Source of the DNA: DATAEE01 sp963725145
Lineage (GTDB): Bacteria > Acidobacteriota > Vicinamibacteria > Vicinamibacterales > 2-12-FULL-66-21
NCBI GenBank assembly: GCA_963725145.1
Contig: CAVRXL010000010.1
Location: 124,001 to 188,000 of the forward strand
Reading direction: 5' to 3'
Length of the DNA: 64,000 nt
The first letter of the stretch is position 1, and every line of letters begins with the position of its first letter. Below the pieces are notes generated by a model, which did no database searches, was not told where the DNA came from, and was given only the letters and a program-made list of their open reading frames with translations. Made by a program: the position numbers and the translations under genes. Below, in pieces: positions 50,420 through 58,703 of the stretch.

Positions 50420-52806
50420 GCCATCAGCGCGCGGAACCGCGGGTTCTCTCGCAGGCTCTCGAGATCCGGGTCGATCGGCGCGCGCACGCGGTTGATGGGA
50501 GCGAGCGATTTGAACGAGCGCTCGAGGCTGTCGAGCGCCTTGTCGGCGTCACCGCGCAGCGCGTGGAGGCAGGCGATGTAGTAGCGCGTGAAGGGATCGT
50601 CGGCGCCTCTGGCGAGGCGGCTCTTGAATCCCTTGAGCGATGAGTCGAAGAACCGATCGGCTTCGGCGCGGCTTCCCTTCCGCAGCCACGCGGCGCCGAG
50701 CTTTTGCGTGACCTCGATCGTCGCCCGCTCGCGAAGCGCATGGTCGCTGGACGAGATGAACGCGAGCTCCCGCTCGTACTCCCGGATTGCCTCGTCGTAG
50801 CGGCCCTGCACATACTGGATGTGTCCGAGGCGCGTGTGGGCGCCCACGACCTGCAAGCCCTCGCTTCCCGATACGTAACGCTCCTGGAGATCCACTGCAA
50901 GGCGTGCGATCCGCTCGGCATCCGCGTATCGGCCGCGCAGCGCGTAGAGCTGCGCAAGCTGCAGGTATGAGTAGCCGGCCTCCGGGTTGAGGTCGACCGC
51001 GTGCTCGAATTCGGTAATCGCCTCGTCGACTCTGCCGAGACGCATCCAGTACACCCGCGCCAGGCCAGCCCGGGCCCGGTCGTCGTCCGGCTCGAGCCGG
51101 AGCGCCTCCCGGTAGGACGCGACCGCCTCGTCGGAGCGCCCGGCTTCCGACAGCGCCGATCCGAGCCAGGCGTGCCCGTTTCCGAGCTTCGGGTTCAGCT
51201 CGATCGCTCTTTGGAGGGCCTCGATCGCTTTGTCGATCAGGTCGGGGAGCGTAAGGAAGGACCCCTTGAGGTCGTACGCGGCCCCGAGACCCGCGTACGC
51301 GGAGGCGTAGTTCGGATCGTGCTTCAGCGCGCGCTCGAAGAACGCGATGGCGCGGTCGAGCGACTCGCGGCCGGCCATGCGGAGGTTCATCAGGCCGCGC
51401 GAGTACGCCTCGTACGCCTCCATCGACGGCGTTTCGTCCCGGCCGATGCCCTCGATCTCGCCGATGCCGAGGGTCAGGTTCAGGTTCTGGCTCAGCTCGT
51501 AGACGATGCGATCCTGGAGGTCGAAGATCTCGCCGATCTTTCCGTCCACCTTGACCGTGCGGACGAGCGCGCCCGTCCCGACGTCCATGAACTGCGCCGT
51601 GATCCGCACCATGTCACCGAGCCGCTGGTAGCCGCCGGCGACGACCCACGTCGCGCCGAGGCGGCGGCCGACGTCGATCGCGAGCCGGTCGTCGAGCGCG
51701 GCCAGATCGCCGCTCGACAGGTTTTTCAGCGCTTCGAAGACTCTCGCGCGCCCGATCACCGAAAGCCCCTGGATCTTCTTCAGATCGGACGTCACGGTCT
51801 CGGCGATGCCGGTGCCGATCCAGTCGTCCGACCCCTCGCGCGTGATGTTCGAGAACGTCATTACCGCAACCGCCTGCTCGACCCGGCCGGCCGCCGGCCG
51901 CGCCAGCCCGCGGAGCGCGCCCGACCCAATCCGGCCGGGAGACAGCGGCAGACGTGCGCGGTCGAGCGCCGCCCGTGCGTCTTCCGCCAGCGAACGGGCG
52001 GACTGGTAGCGCAGCGACGGGTCTTTCTCGAGCGCGCGCTTGACGATCGCGTCGATGTCGTTGGTCACCTGCGCGGCAACGCGCGACGGCGCGGGAGGAT
52101 CGAAATGCAGCACGCGGTCAACGATCTCGGTTACCGATGTTCCCTGGAACGGGAGGCTGCCGGTCAGCATCTCGTAGAGCACGACGCCGAGCGAGAACAG
52201 ATCGGCGCGGTGATCCACCGGCCGCCCCAGCGCCTGCTCCGGCGCCATGTACGACACGGTCCCGAGCACGACCCCCGGCGACGTCACCCTCGCCATCGTC
52301 GTGGCTTTCGAGGCGTCGCGGGATTCGAGGAAGCGGGCGAGACCGAAGTCGAGCACCTTCACGCGCCCGCGATCGTCGAGCATGAGGTTCGCGCTCTTGA
52401 TGTCCCGGTGGACGATGCCGGCGCGGTGCGCTTCCTCCAGCGCCTCGGCGACCTGCGCCGCGATATCGAGCGCCGCCGGCGGATCGAGCCGTCCCTTGCC
52501 GAGCCGCGCCGACAGCAGCTCGCCCGAGACGTACTCCATGACGATGAACGCGGCACCCTGGTGCTCGCCGATGTCGTATGTAACGGCAATGGCAGGAGAG
52601 CGTAACGCCGAGGCGGCGCGCGCCTCGTTGAGGAGTCGGCTGCGACTGTCCGGATCCGAGGCGAGCGACGGCGCCAGGAACTTGAGCGCCACCTGCCGGC
52701 CGAGGCGTGTGTCCTCGGCCAGGTAGACTTCGCCCATCCCACCGCCGCCAAGCCGCTCGCCGACGCGATAGTGCGACACGACCTGACCGGTCACAGCCGC
52801 GATCAT
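50416..52806 (-). CDS. Serine/threonine protein kinase with TolB-like and TPR domains
   Basis: A 796-residue protein. Kinase domain in the first 280 residues: P-loop VGERLGGGGMGEVYLAED, VALKFL with the ATP Lys, HRDIKSANLMLDD and DFGLARF. No strong membrane helix is seen between domains. Residues around 310-450 form a TolB-N/FlgO-like domain (VAVMTFSNITREGSDDWIG, GRRLGATWVVAGGYQ). TPR repeats fill the rest (AIAFFERALKHDPNYASAYA, AIEALQRAIELNPKLGNGHA). This domain order is common in Acidobacteriota. First gene of a three-gene operon with AAGGA before ATG 52806. Confidence 0.92.
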   Translation of the reverse strand: MIAAVTGQVVSHYRVGERLGGGGMGEVYLAEDTRLGRQVALKFLAPSLASDPDSRSRLLNEARAASALRSPAIAVTYDIGEHQGAAFIVMEYVSGELLSARLGKGRLDPPAALDIAAQVAEALEEAHRAGIVHRDIKSANLMLDDRGRVKVLDFGLARFLESRDASKATTMARVTSPGVVLGTVSYMAPEQALGRPVDHRADLFSLGVVLYEMLTGSLPFQGTSVTEIVDRVLHFDPPAPSRVAAQVTNDIDAIVKRALEKDPSLRYQSARSLAEDARAALDRARLPLSPGRIGSGALRGLARPAAGRVEQAVAVMTFSNITREGSDDWIGTGIAETVTSDLKKIQGLSVIGRARVFEALKNLSSGDLAALDDRLAIDVGRRLGATWVVAGGYQRLGDMVRITAQFMDVGTGALVRTVKVDGKIGEIFDLQDRIVYELSQNLNLTLGIGEIEGIGRDETPSMEAYEAYSRGLMNLRMAGRESLDRAIAFFERALKHDPNYASAYAGLGAAYDLKGSFLTLPDLIDKAIEALQRAIELNPKLGNGHAWLGSALSEAGRSDEAVASYREALRLEPDDDRARAGLARVYWMRLGRVDEAITEFEHAVDLNPEAGYSYLQLAQLYALRGRYADAERIARLAVDLQERYVSGSEGLQVVGAHTRLGHIQYVQGRYDEAIREYERELAFISSSDHALRERATIEVTQKLGAAWLRKGSRAEADRFFDSSLKGFKSRLARGADDPFTRYYIACLHALRGDADKALDSLERSFKSLAPINRVRAPIDPDLESLRENPRFRALMA

Positions 52807-52851
52807 ATCCTTGTACTAGGACTCGTGAAGCGCCGCCGAAGTTCCCGGCGG

Positions 52852-52985
52852 TTACCACGGATCGGACGGATCCAGGTCCGACGGACCACGGATTTTACGG
52901 ATTCAACGGATTTGATTTTTCAGACCGCATCCGTGTTATCCGCGTCATCCGTGGTCGTGCTTTCCGAGGCATCCGTGGTGACGAG
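52852..52985. repeat. Inverted CACGGAT / ATCCGTGG array
   Basis: Units ACCACGGAT, CACGGATTTTACGGATTC on one side and ATCCGTGTTATCCGCG, TCATCCGTGGT, GCATCCGTGGTG on the other. It folds into a long hairpin between the divergent kinase and exported-protein genes. Same unit family as 2272-2323. Confidence 0.8.
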
Positions 52986-53010
52986 CGCTGGCGTGTGCCG
53001 CACGGCCGCG

Positions 53011-53016
53011 CTATAG
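53011..53016 (+). promoter_or_regulatory. -10 box, probably leaderless promoter
   Basis: TATAGT lies 9 nt before GTG 53026 with no ribosome-binding site. Confidence 0.4.
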
Positions 53017-53025
53017 TGGGCATCT

Positions 53026-53364
53026 GTGGTTCGCACGGCGTTCGCTCGCATCGTTCTCGTCGCCGTCATGGTCGCGCCGGTCGTGCGCGCCATGTGCGAT
53101 GTGAACTGCCTCCACATCGCCGAGCCCGCGCCGCCGCCGTGCCACGGTGCGGCGCCGGACGAACCCTCGAACGATGGCGCGTGCTCGCACGATCACGATC
53201 GCATCGTCGCGCGGCTCGCGTCACCATCGATCGAGCAGCATGCGGCGATTCTCCCCGCAGTCGTGCTGCCCGTCACCGCGCCGCTGACCTTGACCGTTTA
53301 CGCAACGGGCGATGGCAGGCCGCTCGCCCCACGCGCGAGCCCTCGCACGATCCTGCGCGTCTGA
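53026..53364 (+). CDS. Small exported Cys/His-rich protein
   Basis: A 112-residue protein from GTG 53026 with signal FARIVLVAVMVAPVVRAM. The mature part has MCDVNCLHIAEPAPPPCHG and ACSHDHDR, a Cys/His-rich pattern that suggests metal binding, then a Pro/Arg-rich tail. No family is recognised with certainty. It precedes the outer-membrane-like protein at 53500, and the two may form a metal-related pair. Confidence 0.55.
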   Translation: MVRTAFARIVLVAVMVAPVVRAMCDVNCLHIAEPAPPPCHGAAPDEPSNDGACSHDHDRIVARLASPSIEQHAAILPAVVLPVTAPLTLTVYATGDGRPLAPRASPRTILRV

Positions 53365-53390
53365 ACGACCTCTCGCCGTTCTTCTGAATC

Positions 53391-53479
53391 GGCCGGTCTG
53401 AAGACCGGCCGCTCCATTCTTGGTTTGGCAGAGGCCCTCCATGTTCGTTTGTCGGAGGGGCCGGTCTTTAGACCGGCCC
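53391..53479. repeat. Inverted pair of REP-like palindromes (BIME-like)
   Basis: GGCCGGTCTGAAGACCGGCC (53391-53410) with tail GCTCC faces GGAGG-headed GGGCCGGTCT / AGACCGGCCC (53458-53479). The tails point at each other across about 45 nt. The pair fills the gap before the gene at 53500. Confidence 0.85.
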
Positions 53480-53499
53480 GAGAGGCCCGAGAGGTTCCC

Positions 53500-54732
53500 A
53501 TGGGTCGTGCACTTCTGGTGGTCGTCGTCTCGGTCTTGTCCGCGTCACCCGTGTTCGCCCAGCACGAGCATCCGCCTGCGGCGCCGTCACCGTCGGGATG
53601 GCACTTCATGCAGGACGGCGTGGTGTTCCTGACGTTCAACCACCAGGGAGGACCGCTCGGCGAAACCGAGCTGACGAGCCAGAACTGGTGGATGGGCATG
53701 CTGGGCCGTCAGGTGGGACCGGGCCGGCTGACGCTCTCTTCGATGTTCAGCCTCGAGCCCATCACGGAGCGCGGCTACAGCCACATCTTTCAGGTCGGCG
53801 AGACCTGGGAGGGCCGGCCGATTGTCGATCGGCAGCATCCGCACGATTTCCTGATGCAGCTCTCGGCGGTGTGGAAGGTGCCGATTGGCGATCGATCGAG
53901 CGTGGTGCTCGCGGGAGCCCCGGTCGGCGAACCGGCACTCGGACCGGTGGCGTTCATGCATCGCCGATCGGCGGCCGAGAATCCGTCGGCGCCGATCGGT
54001 CACCACACCTTCGACGCGACGCACGTCGCGATGGGCGTGATCACCGGCGGCTTCGAGCGCGGGCCGTGGTTCGTCGAGGCTTCGGCCTTTCACGGCCGCG
54101 AGCCGGATGAGAACCGCTGGGACCTCGCGGATCTCGGCCCGCTCGATTCCTGGGCCGCGCGTCTCTGGTTCCGGCCGGACGAGCGCTGGACGTTCCAGCT
54201 CTCACGCGGCTGGCTCAACGAGCCGGAGGCGCTCGTCGCCGGCGACCTGGATCGGACGACGGCGTCGGTCTCGTGGGAGGCAGAGCGGGCGAGCGGCTTC
54301 ACCGCCGTGACCGCGGCGTACGGCAGAAACGATGGCCATCATGGCCAGTCGGACGCGTTTCTGATCGAAGGCACGCACCGCTTTGGGAAATACGCGGGTT
54401 ACTCGCGGTTCGAAGTGACGGAAGTCGAGACCGATATCCTCCGCTTCGGCGTGCACCCATTGCCGCACACGCACGGCGGTCCCGAGCCGCCGCACGTCGT
54501 GCCGCATGACCCGGTTGTCGCGCTGACCCTCGGCGCCACACGCGACCTCTGGCGCTGGGGTGGATTCGACTTCGCGGCTGGAGGCGACGTCACCTTCTAC
54601 GGCGTGCCGGACTCGCTGGTGCCGACGCACTCGTCAAATCCCGTATCGTTCCATCTCTTCCTGCGTACACGGCTGCCGGCGCCGGCGGGCCGGATGTGGA
54701 ACGCGACCATGACGAGGCCTCATGATCCCTGA
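53500..54732 (+). CDS. Exported protein, probably outer-membrane beta-barrel
   Basis: A 410-residue protein with signal ALLVVVVSVLSASPVFAQ followed by HEHPPAAP. The remainder alternates short amphipathic strands with aromatic ends (LTLSSMFSLEPITERGYSH, WAARLWFRPDERWTFQLS, FTAVTAAYGRND), as in outer-membrane barrels. GWHFMQDG and HHTFDATHVAMGVITGG recall hypothetical proteins found near copper-resistance genes; this is a weak association. ATG 53500 is preferred over an upstream in-frame start inside the REP pair. Confidence 0.65.
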   Translation: MGRALLVVVVSVLSASPVFAQHEHPPAAPSPSGWHFMQDGVVFLTFNHQGGPLGETELTSQNWWMGMLGRQVGPGRLTLSSMFSLEPITERGYSHIFQVGETWEGRPIVDRQHPHDFLMQLSAVWKVPIGDRSSVVLAGAPVGEPALGPVAFMHRRSAAENPSAPIGHHTFDATHVAMGVITGGFERGPWFVEASAFHGREPDENRWDLADLGPLDSWAARLWFRPDERWTFQLSRGWLNEPEALVAGDLDRTTASVSWEAERASGFTAVTAAYGRNDGHHGQSDAFLIEGTHRFGKYAGYSRFEVTEVETDILRFGVHPLPHTHGGPEPPHVVPHDPVVALTLGATRDLWRWGGFDFAAGGDVTFYGVPDSLVPTHSSNPVSFHLFLRTRLPAPAGRMWNATMTRPHDP

Positions 54733-54741
54733 CATTTTCGA

Positions 54742-54904
54742 TTGGCGATTGAGGATTTGGGACTGATTCTGGATTGAGGATTGAAGATTGAGGATCCATT
54801 GCCGATCGGCGATTGAGCACCGGTGCTCAATCAGCAATCGTCGATGAATCGTCAATCACCAATCCTCAATCGTCAATCAATCTGAAATCCCCAATCGTCA
54901 ATCC
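54742..54904. repeat. Inverted GATTGAG / TCAATCG heptamer array
   Basis: A 7 nt period: GATTGAG, GATTTGG, GATTGAG, GATTGAA, GATTGAG, then a centre with GAGCACCGGTGCTC, then TCAATCA, GCAATCG, TCAATCC, TCAATCG. The centre itself is a perfect palindrome. The array is AT-rich, unlike its surroundings, and lies between convergent genes, where it could terminate both. Confidence 0.85.
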
Positions 54905-55554
54905 ACAATGCTGGGATCGCGGTGGCGGTCTGCCCACCAGCTCCAGAACGTCAGCGCCACGCTTGCGATGATCGCTGAGATGTACAAGGCCGGCACTGAC
55001 GGCGGGGCGCCGGCAAGGTTCGCGAGGTACGCGACGAGGAGAAACACGGCCAGCGCGGTGAACGCCCAACGGCCGATCGAGTCTCGCGCCCGTGTCGCCC
55101 GCAGGTACATCCACAGACCGACCGCATACATCGTCAGCTCGACGACGAGCGTCCAGGGGATCGAGTTCCACAGTCCCAGGCCCACCTTCGGACCACCGGG
55201 ATACACGGGCAGGTCAGGGCGATGAGTGACGACATCGAGAACCCAGTGACTCACCACCAGCGCCGTGGTGACCGCGAACACGCCTCTCCCGCCCACCAGG
55301 AACCGGCACATTAACCCGAACGCGACGCCCCAGACCGCGAGCAGGAGCAGCGAGTGCGTGTAGGGATAGCTCACGAAATCGAGCGGCGTGAAAGCGGTGT
55401 TGCCGGGATCTATCCGGACCTCCTCGAGCCCGAGCGCGAGGAAGACGGGCCACAGGACGTCGGCGAGCTGGCAGCCGAGGACGAGCAGACCGAGCGAAAC
55501 GTGGGGTGTCGCCCGCTTCGCCGCCAGCCCCAGAGCCACGTGTCCGAGAAACAT
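54898..55554 (-). CDS. Polytopic membrane protein, DUF457/YdjM-like metal-dependent hydrolase family
   Basis: A 218-residue membrane protein with about six helices. MFLGHVALGLAAKRATP at the start and DFVSYPYTHSLLLLAVWG plus TALVVSHWVLDVVTHRPDLP carry conserved His residues of the YdjM/DUF457-like family, often annotated metal-dependent hydrolases. The activity is unproven. It lies 12 bp after the alpha/beta hydrolase gene. A second, more distant relative is at 58700-59224. Confidence 0.75.
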   Translation of the reverse strand: MFLGHVALGLAAKRATPHVSLGLLVLGCQLADVLWPVFLALGLEEVRIDPGNTAFTPLDFVSYPYTHSLLLLAVWGVAFGLMCRFLVGGRGVFAVTTALVVSHWVLDVVTHRPDLPVYPGGPKVGLGLWNSIPWTLVVELTMYAVGLWMYLRATRARDSIGRWAFTALAVFLLVAYLANLAGAPPSVPALYISAIIASVALTFWSWWADRHRDPSIVD

Positions 55555-55566
55555 CGATGCGGTTTT

Positions 55567-56316
55567 TCAACCTCCAGGGCCGGCGCCGATGCTCGCGAGA
55601 AAACCGTTCAGCGCTGTCACCACCGCGACGGGCAGGTCGTGACCGCCATCGAACGGCGCCCATGTCACCCGCAGGCCGGACCGCCGCATGTGTCGTTCCA
55701 GACGCGCGGCCACGTCGAACTTCAGAACCGGATCTGTCCGCCCGTGCGCGATAAAGACCGGCAGGTTTTTCCTGCGAGGCATGCCCGCCACCCACGCCTG
55801 CTCGTCCACGAGTGTGCCTGACAAGATCACCAGGGCCGCGAGCGGCTCGTCCGTCCGAAACGCGATATCGGCGGCGATCATGGCGCCCTGCGAGAACCCG
55901 CCGAGGATCGCATCCTGCGAGTTCAGGCGGCGGCGAACCTCGCTGAGCAGGATCCGCATTCTTCCAGCCGCCTGGTCGAGGCCGGCGGGGTGCGCGTCCG
56001 ACAGATCGGGAATCGACTCCCCGCGCCGACGATACGACGCGAGGTCGAGCCGCCACCAGGCACGTCCGCCCTCGGGCCCGTCTGGCGGACCCGTTACTCC
56101 TGGCGCCTCGGGGAATACGAAACGCGTCTGTGTGGAGACGCGAATGGTTTGAGTGAACGGAAGCCATTCCTGCGGCGCGGAACCGTACCCGTGCAGGAGC
56201 ACGAGCGGCGCACGTCCGGATCCGACCTCCAGCGTGCGAATGCCCGATTCGCGATTGACGACCGTCGTTGCGCCGACACCAGCGGCAAGCGCGACGACGC
56301 CGACGGCGCGGAGCAT
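55567..56316 (-). CDS. Alpha/beta hydrolase, carboxylesterase/phospholipase type
   Basis: A 249-residue protein with an N-terminal hydrophobic segment (LRAVGVVALAAGVGATTVV), probably exported. LVLLHGYGSAPQEWLPF forms the oxyanion region, the nucleophile Ser is in AILGGFSQGAMIAADIAF, Asp is in IAHGRTDPVLKFD and His in PFDGGHDLPVAVV. This fits the short carboxylesterase/lysophospholipase family. It is the upstream partner of the membrane protein at 54898. Confidence 0.85.
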   Translation of the reverse strand: MLRAVGVVALAAGVGATTVVNRESGIRTLEVGSGRAPLVLLHGYGSAPQEWLPFTQTIRVSTQTRFVFPEAPGVTGPPDGPEGGRAWWRLDLASYRRRGESIPDLSDAHPAGLDQAAGRMRILLSEVRRRLNSQDAILGGFSQGAMIAADIAFRTDEPLAALVILSGTLVDEQAWVAGMPRRKNLPVFIAHGRTDPVLKFDVAARLERHMRRSGLRVTWAPFDGGHDLPVAVVTALNGFLASIGAGPGG

Positions 56317-56340
56317 TATGAGTACAGGAGCATCGGCAGG

Positions 56341-56363
56341 ACGACCCTAAAGGGTCGTGCCAC
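56341..56363 (-). repeat. GTGG-headed REP element
   Basis: ACGACCCTAAAGGGTCGT followed by GCCAC; on the minus strand it reads GTGGC plus hairpin. It provides the stop codon of the small protein at 56347-56526. The same core is at 33467-33490. Confidence 0.8.
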
Positions 56364-56526
56364 GATCGTTGGCAGCGACCGCCACGCCGCCTGCCCTGAG
56401 CGGAGTCGAAGGGCCCGCCTCGCGAACGAAACTCCAGCCGAAGTACTCCGACAGGAACAGCACCGCCCAGGCCAGGAGCAGTACCTCGATCAGAAGGACG
56501 AACGGTCGCAGCAATCGTTTGACCAT
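56347..56526 (-). CDS. Small single-helix membrane protein with repeat-derived C-terminus
   Basis: A 59-residue frame beginning MVKRLLRPFVLLIEVLLLAW and AVLFLSEYFGW, a clear membrane helix. The second half (EAGPSTPLRAGG and onward to GTTL) is encoded by a CTTCGACT-type repeat and a REP element, so the original protein may have ended near residue 35. ATG 56526 lies 2 bp after the DUF2277 stop, which supports cotranscription. Confidence 0.5.
   Translation of the reverse strand: MVKRLLRPFVLLIEVLLLAWAVLFLSEYFGWSFVREAGPSTPLRAGGVAVAANDRGTTL
56391..56413. repeat. CTTCGACTCCGCTCAGG-type repeat (reverse orientation)
   Basis: CTGCCCTGAGCGGAGTCGAA then GGG, reverse complement of the unit at 18123. It lies inside the small membrane-protein gene. 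Confidence 0.7.
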
Positions 56527-56528
56527 CG

Positions 56529-56795
56529 TCAGGCGAACCTTTTCACCCCGCGCTCGTGCGCCTTGCGCGCCTCTTCGTCGCGGTTCCGCGGCGGCGCCGT
56601 CGTCTTGAGCGATCGGATCAGCCGCTCCGCGATCGCCGTCACATCGTCGACCGCCTGGTTGAACGCCGCCTCGTTCGCCCGGGACGGCTTGTTGGCTCCG
56701 CTCAACTTCCGGACGAACTGAAGCGCCGACGCGCGGATCTCATCCCCGGTCGCCGGCGGCTCGAAGTTCGCAAGAGTCTTGATATTCCGACACAT
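56529..56795 (-). CDS. DUF2277 family protein
   Basis: An 88-residue cytoplasmic protein. CRNIKTLANFEPPATGDEI, ASALQFVRKLSGANKPSRAN and KTTAPPRNRDEEARKA are the DUF2277 signature. Function unknown; members are small helical proteins widespread in soil bacteria. It precedes the small membrane protein by 2 bp. Confidence 0.88.
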   Translation of the reverse strand: MCRNIKTLANFEPPATGDEIRASALQFVRKLSGANKPSRANEAAFNQAVDDVTAIAERLIRSLKTTAPPRNRDEEARKAHERGVKRFA

Positions 56796-56819
56796 CTGTT
56801 GGGCTCCCGATCCTGTCTA

Positions 56820-58703
56820 CTACTTAACTTTACTCCCCAGCCATTTGTCGCGAAAGGTCTGCTGCGCCGGCGTCAGTTTCCCGCCGGCCGCCTCGACGCT
56901 GACGAGATCGAGCGCGGGATCCTCGGCGATGGTGACCGTCGCGCGGGAGGCCTTCCCGCGCCTGAGGAACGCGACCGCCGCGCGCTCTCCGGGTCGCAGA
57001 TCGCGGAGCGCGAACTCGACGTCCGCCGTCGACGCCACCGGCTTCCCGTTCACCGCGCTGATGACGTCGTCCTGTTCGAGGCCGGCCGCGTAGGCGGGCG
57101 TGCCCGGGGCGACGAGGTGTCCGATCTTCACGCCATCGCCGTCGCGATCCAGCCCGAGGTTGCCGATCCATCCGCGGCCCGGATTCCGCCGGCGCAGGAC
57201 GCCTCCCGCCCGCGACAACAGCGTCGTGTAATCGACGACGTCCCGCCCTTCGATGAAGCGATCGAAGAAGCGGTCGGCGAAGGCCTTGTCCTCCGAGACT
57301 TCCGCGAGCGTGTCGCGCAGGTCCTGCATCGTGTACGGACGCGCGACGAGCCCCGGCGCCGGTCCGCCCGGCTTGCCGAACTTGCGCCAGAGCGCGCGCA
57401 TGTAGTCGTCGAGCGAGATGCGGCTGTCGGTGCGATCGCGAAGCGAGAGATCGAGGCCGAGCCCGATCACGGCGCCGAACGTGTAGTAGGAGATGTAGGT
57501 ATTGCCGAAGTTCGTCCGGTCCACGGACCGCGCCGAGTCCACGAACGGCGCCATCCGGCTCGCGTCGGCGGCGGACCGGAACCGGCGGCCCGGGCCGTTG
57601 ACGACCGCGTCGATCCCGAATCCGAAGCTGCGCAGCGTGTCGTCCAGCGCCGAGAGGCCGGCGCGCTGAATCACCAGCGGCCCGTAGTAGCTGGTGACGC
57701 CTTCGGCGAACCAGAGCTCCGACGACATGTTGGCTTGGGTAAAGTCGAACGGCTCGAGCGATCGCGGCCTGATGCGCTCGACGTTCCAGCCGTGGAACAG
57801 TTCGTGCGAGATCGTCCCGAGCGCCGCCTGCCGCTGCGTGGCGTTCGACGTCGAGAGCCGGCTGGTGATGACCGTGCTGTTCCGGTGCTCCATGCCATCG
57901 CCGGCGACCCACGGGAGATAGTCGAGCAGGAACGTGTACGTGCCCGGCTCATAGTCCGGAAACTCGCCGTAGACGGCCCCCTGCTCGCGCGCCACTTTCT
58001 GCACGTCCGCCGTCAGCGCGTCCGCGTCGGCATCCGAGCCGGTGTGGTGCAGCGCGATACGGAAGCGCGCGGCACGGCCGTCGGGCCCCGTGACGCTGAA
58101 CTCGCGCAGCGTCAGCGCCGCGAGCTCGGCGGGGCTGTCGAGCAGGTACTGCAGGTTCGGCGCGGTGAAGGTCAGGGCGTCGGCGGTGGGATAGAGCTGC
58201 GTCGCGACGCGCCAGCCGGAGCTGCGCGGCGGCTCGAACCTGACGCGCGCCGGCCGGTCGTCGAAGCCCCGCGCCCAGACGAGCGCCGCGGGCATGTTCA
58301 GGTGCGCGTGCGTCGTGTCGACGGCGAAGTAGGTCCCGTCGGCGTGATCGCCGTAGATGCGGTACCGCACGCGGACCGCGCCGTCGTGGACCGGGACGTC
58401 CCACTGATACGGGTTCGGCCTCGTCGTGGCCAGCTCGGTTCCCTTCGAGTCGTACGCGCGCAGCTCGAACACGTTCTTCCCGAACTCGTGGACCGCGTAC
58501 CGTCCGGGCGACGAGCGGCTCATGCGGAGCTCGAGCGGCCGGTCGCGCGGCACGTCGGGAAACGTCACGTCGACTTCCATCCAGCGATGCTCGGGCTCCG
58601 GAAAGGTCAGCCGATACGCGATCGCCAAATCCTGCTCGGGCTGCGCGCGCGGAGCCGACAATGACAACAACACAACAACCGCGCCGACCAAAACTCGCTT
58701 CAT
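56820..58703 (-). CDS. M61 family glycyl aminopeptidase-like protease with PDZ domain, exported
   Basis: A 627-residue exported enzyme. Signal VLVGAVVVLLSLSAPRAQ, then an N-terminal beta domain, then the thermolysin-like domain with zinc motif SHELFHGWN and LWFAEGVTSYYG supplying the third ligand. The C-terminal PDZ domain has GYLVAPGT-type text (HLVAPGTPAYAAGLEQDDVI). This is the M61 arrangement. ATG overlaps the stop of the membrane protein upstream (ATGA), making it the last gene of the agmatinase operon. Confidence 0.92.
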   Translation of the reverse strand: MKRVLVGAVVVLLSLSAPRAQPEQDLAIAYRLTFPEPEHRWMEVDVTFPDVPRDRPLELRMSRSSPGRYAVHEFGKNVFELRAYDSKGTELATTRPNPYQWDVPVHDGAVRVRYRIYGDHADGTYFAVDTTHAHLNMPAALVWARGFDDRPARVRFEPPRSSGWRVATQLYPTADALTFTAPNLQYLLDSPAELAALTLREFSVTGPDGRAARFRIALHHTGSDADADALTADVQKVAREQGAVYGEFPDYEPGTYTFLLDYLPWVAGDGMEHRNSTVITSRLSTSNATQRQAALGTISHELFHGWNVERIRPRSLEPFDFTQANMSSELWFAEGVTSYYGPLVIQRAGLSALDDTLRSFGFGIDAVVNGPGRRFRSAADASRMAPFVDSARSVDRTNFGNTYISYYTFGAVIGLGLDLSLRDRTDSRISLDDYMRALWRKFGKPGGPAPGLVARPYTMQDLRDTLAEVSEDKAFADRFFDRFIEGRDVVDYTTLLSRAGGVLRRRNPGRGWIGNLGLDRDGDGVKIGHLVAPGTPAYAAGLEQDDVISAVNGKPVASTADVEFALRDLRPGERAAVAFLRRGKASRATVTIAEDPALDLVSVEAAGGKLTPAQQTFRDKWLGSKVK

